Shown: positions 55,400 to 64,000 of the stretch, piece by piece
Position numbering within the stretch: the stretch's first letter is position 1
Layout of the letters: each line of letters opens with the position of its first letter
From: Cheiracanthium punctorium
Lineage: Eukaryota; Arthropoda; Arachnida; Araneae; Cheiracanthiidae
Assembly: GCA_038373885.1 (NCBI GenBank)
Contig: JAWZYV010013556.1
Location: forward strand, 248,001-312,000
Length of the DNA stretch: 64,000 nucleotides
Direction: 5' to 3'
Translations under genes and position numbers: made by a program
Notes under the pieces: generated by a model
What the model was told of the DNA's origin: nothing
Seen by the model: only the letters and a program-made list of their open reading frames with translations
The model's database searches: none

Positions 55400-58300
55400 A
55401 AATTGTGTCTGGTAGGTTTGTACTACAATTAAGCATATAATTTTTACTCAGGATTTTACTATCCATTCGTCGTAATATTTAGCAACGCAATGTATCTGAT
55501 ATTACACACTATGCTACAGTGTTCTTGCATTAGCATAAAACTTGTTTATATTCGACAGAAGTGAGAGACAGAAATTTAATTTCCATTTTCACAATGTTAT
55601 CACCTCCAAGGAAAAACAGAACAGCAAACAATAAAAATTATTTGATTTTTTTTTCTTAGCTGAAAACCGACGTTTGGAGAAATATCCGAATATATTATTC
55701 AAACCACACTAATACGGAACTTGCATAAAAATTTCATGCAAATACACTACAAAGTATATGTAAAATGTGCATCGGCATTCGATTACGCTGATTCAGAGAG
55801 CTATAGGCGGCGAAGACTTGATTTCTATGAGAGCAAAATAGAGCCAAAGCGGAAAGAGAAAAAAATTCCAAATCTCGGTTCATAAATATTTCAAATTCTT
55901 CGTCTTCTTGTACGCCTTTCGCCTGCATATACTATATCACATTTGAGACTTAAATTGAAATTTAGATGTAGCCGCATTTTCAATATATGTATATAAATAA
56001 TCTTTTTTTATGGATTCGTACAGTAATATTTTCAGTTTATTTTAATGATGGCTTTTTAAGTAGATTGGATTTTATAAAACTGACTAAATTTTCAATTTTT
56101 AGTAATATTTTTTATTATTCAGTTTACGGGTTAAAGTACTTTGTTTGTGAATAATAAATATTAATAAGAACATTTAAATTTATGATGTTTATTAAAATAT
56201 TGAAAATGTTCCAGAGAATTTTCTATAAATTGGAAACATAACTTTAAACAATTATTAAATAAATTCTTATTTTCTACTCTGGAGAATTTCGTATTTAAAA
56301 TGTAATTCTGCACTGAAATATTTTATGTAATTTACTATATTGCATTTATATTTTAGCTTTGATTAAACGTTTACTATTTATGTAAGACTACCATTTTATT
56401 TTTTATCTGCTTAACTATTTGAGCAAAAATAAAATTCTCAAAATATTTTAAATTGTAAAGCATATTTGATAAATGAAAAAGTAATAAACAAGGGCGGGTG
56501 CAAAAAATGATTTTTGGGAATGGAGCAGATTTTTTGTTGTTGCTGTTTGTTTATTTCCGCTTATACATGCAATTAAATGTACATAATAAGTCAATCTTTT
56601 TAGACTAAGCTTAATTCGTATTGGAAGGGCGCATTTCCTTCCAATACGAATTAATGATAGTAAAAATTGATAATAAAAAGTCTGGAAATGTTCTCCAATA
56701 CAAGTCTACATTTGCTCCACTTATAAAGGTTGAATAAAAAGAAGAACAAAACAAAAAATGTATTTTTCATATTAAAAATCAGTTCTTAAATATCCTTTGA
56801 CTCAGTTTTTTTCATCTGATTTATCTTCATTTTCTTTCGTAAGACAAATAATAATACGAATATATTTTTCTTTTTTTTAGATATATGAAAATTGCTTTAT
56901 TTTCGTTTCTTTTCAAATGTAATAGGTAAAGTAGAAAGATACAAATGAATGTATAATTTAGACTTGGTTTGACTGCGTACTGCATTTGACTGCTTCTATA
57001 GTAATTAAACTATCTGGAAATTAAGTGCAACACCGACGAAGGCTTTGTGTACTCTGATAGTTATGCTAGAAGTTTTAAAATTATCTGTTTCTCCATCTTT
57101 AAAAGGTACTTCATTATTAAAATATTATACTTTGGCATTAAAATATTCTATAAAAGTAATAGTAATGATTTTTTTCAGTTTATTTGGTAATGTTTCTTCT
57201 AAAAAGATAAGAATTTTTAATATATATCTTCATCAAAGCAGTTTTAATTCTTTCAAAACACTCTTTTTTCTAAAATTTCGTATTTAACCATTATTATCAG
57301 CCATTCTTAAACACCAATAATATGTTCTCCTCTATAAAAAAAACACCAATATATTTTCTTCGTGTACTGGTAAAAAAAAAATTTCCTCCTCTTATTTTAT
57401 AGTTTCTTGTATTCAACATTCTCTTCATACTCAGCAACCTCGTTATTTAGTACGTATTCGTGAATATACTTTGTGAATACACCTAGTGAACATATTTTGT
57501 GAATAATATTCTTTGAATATTTTTATTTTATTTTAAAAATTAAAATTCTGCATTATACATAAATGATTTTTTTAAATTTTTTCTTTTAAAATTTATTATC
57601 ATAAACTATGTGAAATTTTTTTTATTTAACATCATTTTCTCTTACGTTTTAATCATCCCGTTATCTAAAAAGTCGTAAAAAATACCAGTTAAACACAACT
57701 GCATTTGGAAGGGAATGCCTTTGGAGGACTTTTAAGCATTTTATAGAGAGTGCCGAGATTTTTCTGCTTAAGGAGTCTCTATTATTAAAGCACGTGCAAC
57801 TTTCTGGCAGTATGTCTTCATAACTTTAAGAAAGCAACTTCACAAGATTCAAACATTTATCGTCAAACTTCCAAAGTATTCAGCACATTCTTATTTATAG
57901 ACGTATTAAGACTTTCTGGCTGTACTTTGTCAATCGTCAAGCACGTATTGAAATTGCACATTGCGATTTTAATAATTTGCATACAGTCATTCATCGGAAA
58001 CTACAGAAATATGTAAGAGAAACGGATTCTTATGCGATGTCTTTCGATATTACCGAGTTTATTCGCAGAAAAAAAAATTGCCAAAATATTTTCCTCGCAT
58101 AAACGTCGCAGTCGCATATTTGACGTTCATGTAGAAAATGAATATTTTGAAATCTAGAAAACTATTATGAATTGTTTATTATGTTATCAGAATTTTTTGT
58201 CAAAATTTTCACAAAAATTATTTGTGAATTTAATGTCAATAAAAATTTATCATCAAAAGAAAAATACATCTTTTTTGTGTTCAACTGACGGAAAGACTAT

Positions 58301-59265
58301 TTAATAACAGAACATGATCTGGAAACAATTGGTGGTTTCCTAATTTCTTATAATGTATTTTTACAAACTTAATATTTTAGCATTAGAGAGTACAATAATA
58401 TGTAGTAGATTTTCCCGCGTAATAGTTGCACCTTAGTATTTCACAATGAAAAATTGGCAGAAAAAGTGCGACCATCATGCGAGTAAACACTGTAGTTTGC
58501 TTGAAGATACTTGAAAAATGCAAAAATTACGACAAAATTTGAAATTAGATAACATCATAAAATTGATACGTAAAAAGGCAACACAAATCTTCATCAAAAC
58601 ATCTTTTTCATAAAACGCGCTCTCAGTTATTCCATGAAAATTTTACAAAACAATCATTACAAGCATTAGTCACACTTAGATGAAATATCTTTTAACTAAA
58701 CATTTCTCGAATTTGTTGGAGTAAATTTTCTTTGAAAACCACACGGAAACATCACGAGTTAATTCACCACCCCATTCCATAACTTATGTCTAAAAAATAA
58801 CAAGTAATGCATCCCTTCAACTTTTAAAATCATTTGAGCATTTGGACCAACATTTGCTAGCATTAAATCCTTCCACGGAAAATAATACGAAATTCCATTC
58901 CCCAAACCATAAAAACGACTTTGTGTTGCACCACCAGGAGAAAGCTAGAACTGCTTCTTTATATATTTTCCCCGTGTAAATATCGCATCAACAGTTTACT
59001 TAATATTACTTTACAGAAAAAATCATAAATGCAGTTGTAATAAAATTTTATACTTCCATTTTCTCAGAATTCTTCGGATTTCAACTCATAAATTGTTTGC
59101 CATGGGGATTGCTGGAAAAGACTAAACGCTTTCGATAGTTGAAATATTGTTGAAGTGTTTTTTCAATGGTACACATCTTTTCAAAATGTATGCATCCTGA
59201 CTTTTAAAAATATTTTAGGGAATGTTTGCTGAAAGGGTAGAGATATGATTCAAGTTTTTGCGAAT
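55400..59265. other. AT-rich desert
   Basis: No gene is supported. It contains the hairpin at 56611-56654. Confidence 0.5.
56611..56654. repeat. perfect 18-bp-stem hairpin, 8-nt loop
   Basis: TTAATTCGTATTGGAAGG, loop GCGCATTT, then CCTTCCAATACGAATTAA. Confidence 0.95.
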
Positions 59266-59267
59266 TT

Positions 59268-59421
59268 CATATACGTGTACACCTTTCTATCTTCATTGTT
59301 TATCGAATCGTTTTAAAGAATTGGTTTGTCTTGGTGTTTGATAATCCAGAAATATTTTTAAAACTCCAGAAATCCAGAAATTCTCCCCATCAGAATTTTT
59401 TTTAATCTCTCTTTTCGAACA
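59268..59421 (+). repeat. direct repeat D, copy 1
   Basis: CATATACGTGTACACCTTTC through GATAATCCAGAAAT is nearly identical to 62723-62871 for about 115 bp and then decays. Confidence 0.92.
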
Positions 59422-59424
59422 ACG

Positions 59425-59476
59425 AAGGCTGAAGTGCGAAGGTCCAGCATTCTGGCCTATTGCATGGCGGTCGATC
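59425..59476 (+). mobile_element. SINE 5' stub, cut by a MITE
   Basis: GGCTGAAGTGCGAAGGTCCA.. ends in GGCGGTCGATCTA, where other copies continue ACAGTCTGGAG. The MITE terminus CACTCTTAAAAA begins at 59479 right after TA. Confidence 0.7.
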
Positions 59477-59478
59477 TA

Positions 59479-59548
59479 CACTCTTAAAAATTTTGTGCAA
59501 CATTTCACCAAAGCATGGTACTAGAAAAGATGGTTCCATAAGATGGTG
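59479..59548 (+). mobile_element. left part of a split MITE
   Basis: CACTCTTAAAAA..TGTGCAACATTTCACCAAAG..CTAGAAAAGATGG..AAGATGGTG matches the left arm of the 47-kb MITE. The match stops at AGATGGTG (59541-59548), and the next MITE sequence in the same orientation begins with AGATGGTG at 62657. Confidence 0.8.
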
Positions 59549-60083
59549 TCACGTTGACACAACGTGCATATCTTTTATAAAAAATTATTAATACAAATTT
59601 TAATTAATATTGTCTAAATTTAAACTAATAGTCTATTCTAAATTTAATTAATTGTAAGTTTTTAACAGTAACTCTTTTTAAAGCTTTCAAATTTCCTTTC
59701 AGCCATTTTATTTGTAAGGCAATAACGCACTTTTAATCATTTCGATTTCCTGCCTTCTGCTATGCTAATCAAATTTACAGCTGCAATCTGTTTTATTTAT
59801 ATTTTTTTCTTCCCATCCTCTTTTCGCATTTATTTATATGAAAGCCTAACTCGCAGTATTGCACTGCTCCCAGACCGCAGTGTTTTGTTTTTCTTTTTTG
59901 CTTCTCTGTGTGCAGCTGCATGCATCGAATGTTCTAGTAAAGTCTTTCGTGTTCCTTTTTTTCTCTATTACATATGTAATAGCTTAACGGCAAAAAGTTG
60001 ACCTCGTGACATACCCCCCTGTACATCTTTGAATATGAGCATTCAGTTGTAAGTCAGCGAGCAGAGTAGAGGTGCGTTTGAGG

Positions 60084-60121
60084 TTTGGACAAGCACTTGC
60101 CCTTCGGGGCTTGTGCCTCTG
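60084..60121 (+). other. GC-rich stem-loop with TTCG tetraloop
   Basis: GGACAAGCACTTGCCC, TTCG, then GGGCTTGTGCCTCTGTCC forms an almost continuous stem capped by a TTCG (UUCG) loop. It is unusual here for its GC content. It could be a structured RNA or a transposon subterminal hairpin. There is no promoter evidence. Confidence 0.5.
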
Positions 60122-60285
60122 TCCGTGCCCATAATATATTCTAATTTTATGTGAAAATATGTTGTTGCTCCTTACTTCAATATTGATCGTGTGCAATTTA
60201 GCCTAGAAGCCTATATTGTGATATTATGATCCTGAAAAAAAAATGTCATTATCTATATAAATAAAACAGAGTGTAAACTGTCCGT

Positions 60286-60312
60286 TTGTCTGTCTGTCTG
60301 TCTGTCTGTGTC
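60286..60312 (+). repeat. (TGTC)n microsatellite
   Basis: Six consecutive TGTC units within the Helitron 5' region. Confidence 0.95.
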
Positions 60313-61181
60313 TCGAGTAGCTCCGAAACGGGTGATCGTAGACCTACCAAATTTTGTACGGAAATTCTCCAAGACGGGTCTCGACACACCTCGAAGCGAT
60401 TTTTGCGAAATTCGAATTAGAAAATGTTTTATTTTATGTTTTGTCCGATTTTTAGCGATTTTTCTTGCGTAATACATAATAACGCCGGTAATTGCACTCG
60501 CAAGAAAACGATATTTACATCATCGTATAGAGGAGAAAATTTTCTTTTAAAAACTGTTTGTTCGGAATGTGTAACGTAATTTGCAGATTTTTGGGAATTT
60601 TTCAAATAAAATTAAATTTGACGCTGACTTTCGTAAAATATTTTTAAAACTGCTGCATCTTGAATTCTATCTGTCATAACTTTTTTATATTTCGGCAAAA
60701 GACGGAGCACACAAATCGCCCACTTTTAAAAGAAGAACGGAGGAAAAATATAAATTAGGAGAATTTTTACGAATTTTTAAGTAAAGAAATATTTTCATTT
60801 CAATCGCAGCTGCTTAAATGCTTAAGAATTTCGGTATGATATCTTGCGGTTTGGTTGTCTTGGAAACAGTAACAATGATTAAAATTGCCAGCTGAAAAAA
60901 CAAATAAAATTACTTTAAAATAACAGAGTTTTCACATGTGAAATGACGTCACGAGTCACTTTGACGTCACGAGTTTAAAACCCCTTTCGAAACTCAATCA
61001 GAATAACGGACTCACAAGCAAAACATACACCTCGCATGAAATAATACCATATTTTATTTTACGTTGCCAGAAAAAGAATTGAATGCTGTTTTTTCACCAG
61101 TGAATTATCCAGCATTATTTTCAATTGAGATTTTAAACGGGACACGTTTTCGAATCGCAAGAAATATTTTGCGGTGCTAAA

Positions 61182-61376
61182 CAGGGCCTGATTATGGCAA
61201 ACAGGGACCCCCGGCATTGATGAATTTTGGGGTCTCCATCTATGAAATTTGTTTTATTTTTCATAAAATATGCTTATAAAAAAGAATATTTCAGAACAAC
61301 ATTTGAAATTGGGGGCCATTTCGAGCCGGAGGCACTGGGCAAAGTCCCGATTTGCCAGTGAGATAATAGGGCCCTG
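61182..61376. mobile_element. hAT-like MITE, 195 bp, exact 8-bp TSD
   Basis: GTGCTAAA occurs at 61174-61181 and 61377-61384. Between them the element begins CAGGGCCTGATTATGGCAAA and ends TTTGCCAGTG..GGGCCCTG; the termini are inverted with a small gap (CAGGGCC..GATTAT..GGCAAA). An 8-bp duplication with CAGGG-type ends is characteristic of hAT elements. It contains GAGCCGGAGGCACTGGGCAA and no coding. Confidence 0.92.
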
Positions 61377-62440
61377 GTGCTAAATAGGCCAATCTGACAA
61401 TAATTAAGCATACAAATGTATGGAGAGCTGTTTTAGTGGCAACCATAAAGTGAAATGATTATCGTTTATACTAATGCGTAAATTGCAAAAGCCACCAAAG
61501 AATAAAAGACTACATTCGTGGCAAATATCTAAGCCGTTTCTTTAAATTAAGTATTAACGACTGGAAAACGAAAATATATTGTATTGGTATCAATAAAAGA
61601 TAGTATGTAATAGTTAGTAGATATGCTTGGGCAATATTGATCAAAGCACAATATACCGCATTAATAAATATTTCGTGAAACTAAGTGTTCTATTCCTTTT
61701 ACAACAACCATCTTACATCATAGCTAACTAGGCATTAAGTAATTCTACGTCACGTTAATATATCCCGCGGTAGTTTCAACAGAAAAGACTGTAACTGAAC
61801 TTTTTTTTCTTAGAGATTCTGTTTTGTCACAAGTAGTCATGATCACATTTTGGGAAAATGTTCTCTTCTTGCCTTGCGAAGAGCGGGTACACAACTATTT
61901 AACTATAAAATAAAACGGTTCGCCACATCATGTAGTGTCTAAGGTGGTATAACTTAAATCTAAAAAAGAGTATGATGTAGAAATGAGACATTTTGAAAGT
62001 TAGGAATTTTCGCTGCAAACCGTCACGCTTTTCTTTTTCTGATAGGCAATGACACCGACATAGTTTTTGTCATAATATTAACAATGGTCTCAGGTCAGTA
62101 CTTATACTAACTTTACGAATAACGAATGAGAAACTTTACGCCAAGAGTCAAATCATTTTGCTTATTTTGAGATTCCAAATCACTGGGATCAATTCAAATT
62201 ATATATGTAAGAAAAAGTTTCGTTCCCTACCGTGCGGAGAACGGGTACGCAGCTAGTCGTCAATAATCTGTTTATTTCATTTACGGTGATTTAAGAAATA
62301 GTGCATTATCATTCGTCTTCATCTATAGAGTTCGGAAGTGATGTTTTATTTAGTGCAAGGAATTATTCACACCTTGCATGTTTATGATCGTTTTCTTTTC
62401 CTTCGATAAGAATGTTTACTGCATGCTCAAGTATTCTAGA

Positions 62441-62455
62441 TGTGTGTGTGTGTTT
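62441..62455 (+). repeat. short (TG)n tract
   Basis: TGTGTGTGTGTGT. Confidence 0.85.
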
Positions 62456-62656
62456 GTAAAGAAGTTGGAAGGAAAATACGTAAATCGGGGGAAAACCCTC
62501 TGTTCAACCAATTCATCAAATACTAACCACTATCATCGATCACATGCGCCGCAATTTTTAATTCTCTACAGCTCTGCTTCTATATTTATTTTACAAATAC
62601 TACCATCTTATCACCATCACAATAAAATTCTTTTCACAAAAATATTACTTCCGTAC

Positions 62657-62723
62657 AGATGGTGAAACATTGTTCCAGCATTTGGTGCTTCACCAAAGTA
62701 CAGCTAAACCTGAGCACCAAATC
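62657..62723 (+). mobile_element. right-hand piece of the split MITE, truncated
   Basis: AGATGGTGAAACATTGTTCC, AGCATTTGGTGCTTCACC, then AAACCTGAGCACCAAATC corresponds to the central part of the 47-kb MITE. It is cut off where repeat D copy 2 begins, so the right terminus is missing. Confidence 0.78.
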
Positions 62724-62871
62724 ATATACGTGTACACCTTTCTATCTTCATTGTTTATCGAATCGTTTTAAAGAATTGGTTTGTCTTGGTGTTTGATAAT
62801 CCAGAAATCTTTTTAAAAATCCAGAAATTCTCCCCCAGATTTTTTTACCCTAGCGTTTCATTTTCGATGGT
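62723..62871 (+). repeat. direct repeat D, copy 2
   Basis: Near-identical to 59268-59421. The SINE that follows copy 1 is absent after copy 2. Confidence 0.9.
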
Positions 62872-62874
62872 TTG

Positions 62875-64000
62875 TTTGTGACCATATATAGGGCATCAAA
62901 TCTATAACATTGGCTTTCATCTTGTGTTATAATTTAGCTGATAGATTTTTTTTTTCTGTTAGAGCTATATATGTGATAGAAATCACATATCTAATTTAAT
63001 AATCATTTACTTTGTCTTCAAAAATTTAATCCATCCAAAATCAAGAATTCTAAATCTTTTCTGTTCTTATTTTTCTGCCATTTCGTCTTTTAAATCTGTA
63101 TATTCGCTTTTCCCGTATGCATTATTCTTAATTGTTTATTTCTCTACATCAGACCTGGTGGCGTCGTTCTGCGCTAAAAATAGATTATATTACGTTCGTT
63201 TGCAATCGCAACGAACATTTTTTGCTTCCCCTCTTGGCATCCTGCTGGCGTAAGTTATTTTTTGTTGCCCTGCGACATCTTTAAAATTATTTGCTCGTGA
63301 TTACGTCATTTTAATTTTATTGAATTATCTTTTAGGGTTGCTCTGGAATTGGCGTTATTTATCTCAGCTAAGTTGTTCTCGCCAATGTGTAATTCTCTGC
63401 TGACATAATTTTGAATTCATTCCATCTTAATTTCACTGTCCATATAGAACTCATTTTTAATTCGCTGAGCCACCACCACCATTCGTTGTAATACGTTTAT
63501 GTTTCAATAGTATATTTAAAATAAAATTTTAAGTATTCAATGTCTTTTTATTGCAACTAAGTGTATCGAACCTGGATTTCTAACCTCTACAACGCAATTT
63601 AATAATTCAACAATAGACAATCAAATATCATCGTCATACTCCATTGCATGTTTTTCAGACATATGCACAATACTTTGCTTTAAATGCTACTATTTTTAGT
63701 AACAACATTTACTTCCACGAAATCTATTTCAAAAATCCAAGAACAATTAAAAAGAATTAATTTAATATACTTAATTTACTGAACTCTATGTATGAAATAG
63801 TCCTAATCCTTTATATAAGAAAAAGACTGCAGTTACCTGAATTTTAATTTTATATTTCTTATAACATCATATATCATTGCACACCATCTGAACATTTGCT
63901 TCCAGATTTTGGGGTAAAGCATTTGTTTTAAACTATAAATTTAATAAATTCCTCGGTTCAAACACCATTACAACCAAATTAACGTCAGAAAAATTACATT
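62875..64000. other. AT-rich window end
   Basis: A somewhat GC-richer patch at 63150-63260 (CTGGTGGCGTCGTTCTGCGC, CCCTCTTGGCATCCTGCTGG) may be a repeat. No gene is supported. Confidence 0.45.

Larger units (their letters stand above)
60252..62256 (+). mobile_element. non-autonomous Helitron with intact ends
   Basis: It starts TCTATATAAATAAAACAG after host A, and ends ACGGGTACGCAGCTAG before host T, giving 5' TC, 3' CTAG and insertion between A and T. A short CCGT..ACGG hairpin lies near the 3' end. A (TGTC)n tract at 60286-60312 and CGAGTAGCTCCGAAACGGGT follow the 5' end, a layout known from microsatellite-associated Helitrons of arthropods. There is no Rep/helicase ORF. A second 3'-end-like sequence (TTGCGAAGAGCGGGTACACA) is internal near 61878. 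It is interrupted by a hAT-like MITE at 61182-61376. Confidence 0.85.
59549..62656. other. 3.1-kb segment splitting the MITE
   Basis: It is bounded by AGATGGTG on both sides, as an insertion with an 8-bp target duplication would be. It begins with the palindrome CACGTTGACACAACGTG (59551-59567) and holds the hairpin at 60084 and the Helitron at 60252-62256. No matching terminal inverted repeats were seen, so its nature is open. Confidence 0.5.

Noticed and set aside
59762..60001. 79-codon Phe/Ile-rich plus frame
   Set aside because: T-rich DNA gives apparent membrane segments; no supporting signal.
1..64000. CRISPR array, bacterial operons or an integrated viral genome
   Set aside because: No short direct repeats with unique spacers, no dense coding and no viral structural or replication genes. 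Retroelement relics are BEL/Pao and LINE type.

Overview
This is eukaryotic, strongly AT-rich genomic DNA from an arthropod, most likely an arachnid such as an araneomorph spider. That assignment is inferred from the repeat types: tRNA-like SINEs, Helitrons with (TGTC)n tracts, BEL/Pao, I-clade-like LINE and mariner relics, and TA-flanked foldback MITEs. It has not been tested by any search. There is no bacterial gene organisation, operon or CRISPR array. Nearly all short open frames are chance or repeat-derived. No complete host gene is visible, so the window looks like intergenic or long-intron DNA built up by transposition and local duplication.

Layout. 0-4.4 kb: a CG-rich tandem/inverted repeat at the very edge, a 49-bp tandem repeat, a ~55-bp minisatellite interrupted by a SINE, a GT/ATGT tract joined to a 172-bp tandem repeat, and a decayed transposase. 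4.4-13.9 kb: mostly featureless AT-rich DNA with a cluster of TGACGTCA palindromes near 8 kb and a 143-bp duplication near 9.7 kb. 14 kb: a minus-strand protein-kinase pseudogene with an in-frame 249-bp internal duplication. 15.4-17.2 kb: nested Helitrons, one holding a SINE. 17.2-24.8 kb: a stretch bounded by two inverted copies of one TA-flanked terminus. It contains a damaged multi-exon gene at 21.5-23.1 kb and ends in a 24-bp minisatellite. 25-27 kb: a 536-bp tandem duplication and an isolated, well-formed terminal coding exon (27091-27165).

29-37 kb: LINE 3' relic, a second transposase relic, a pyrimidine/GC-rich island, a SINE, and a deleted BEL/Pao retrotransposon with both LTRs and integrase remnants. 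37-54 kb: AT-rich desert holding a three-copy minus-strand ORF family (40-44 kb), an inverted pair of related ~170-bp repeats (43 and 52.5 kb), a foldback MITE inside a tandem array (47 kb), perfect hairpins, and a mariner fragment with the two C-terminal catalytic aspartates intact (48 kb). 54-64 kb: a TA-flanked foldback element, further hairpins, a SINE split by a MITE that is itself split by about 3.1 kb, and a terminally complete Helitron (60252-62256) carrying a hAT-like MITE with an exact 8-bp target duplication.

The elements do not form a working pathway. Together they record nested insertion: array, then SINE or MITE, then Helitron, then hAT-like MITE. The best leads for something undescribed are the 40-44 kb ORF family, the 21.5-23.1 kb gene and the large TIR-bounded interval around it, and the unidentified terminal exon at 27.1 kb.
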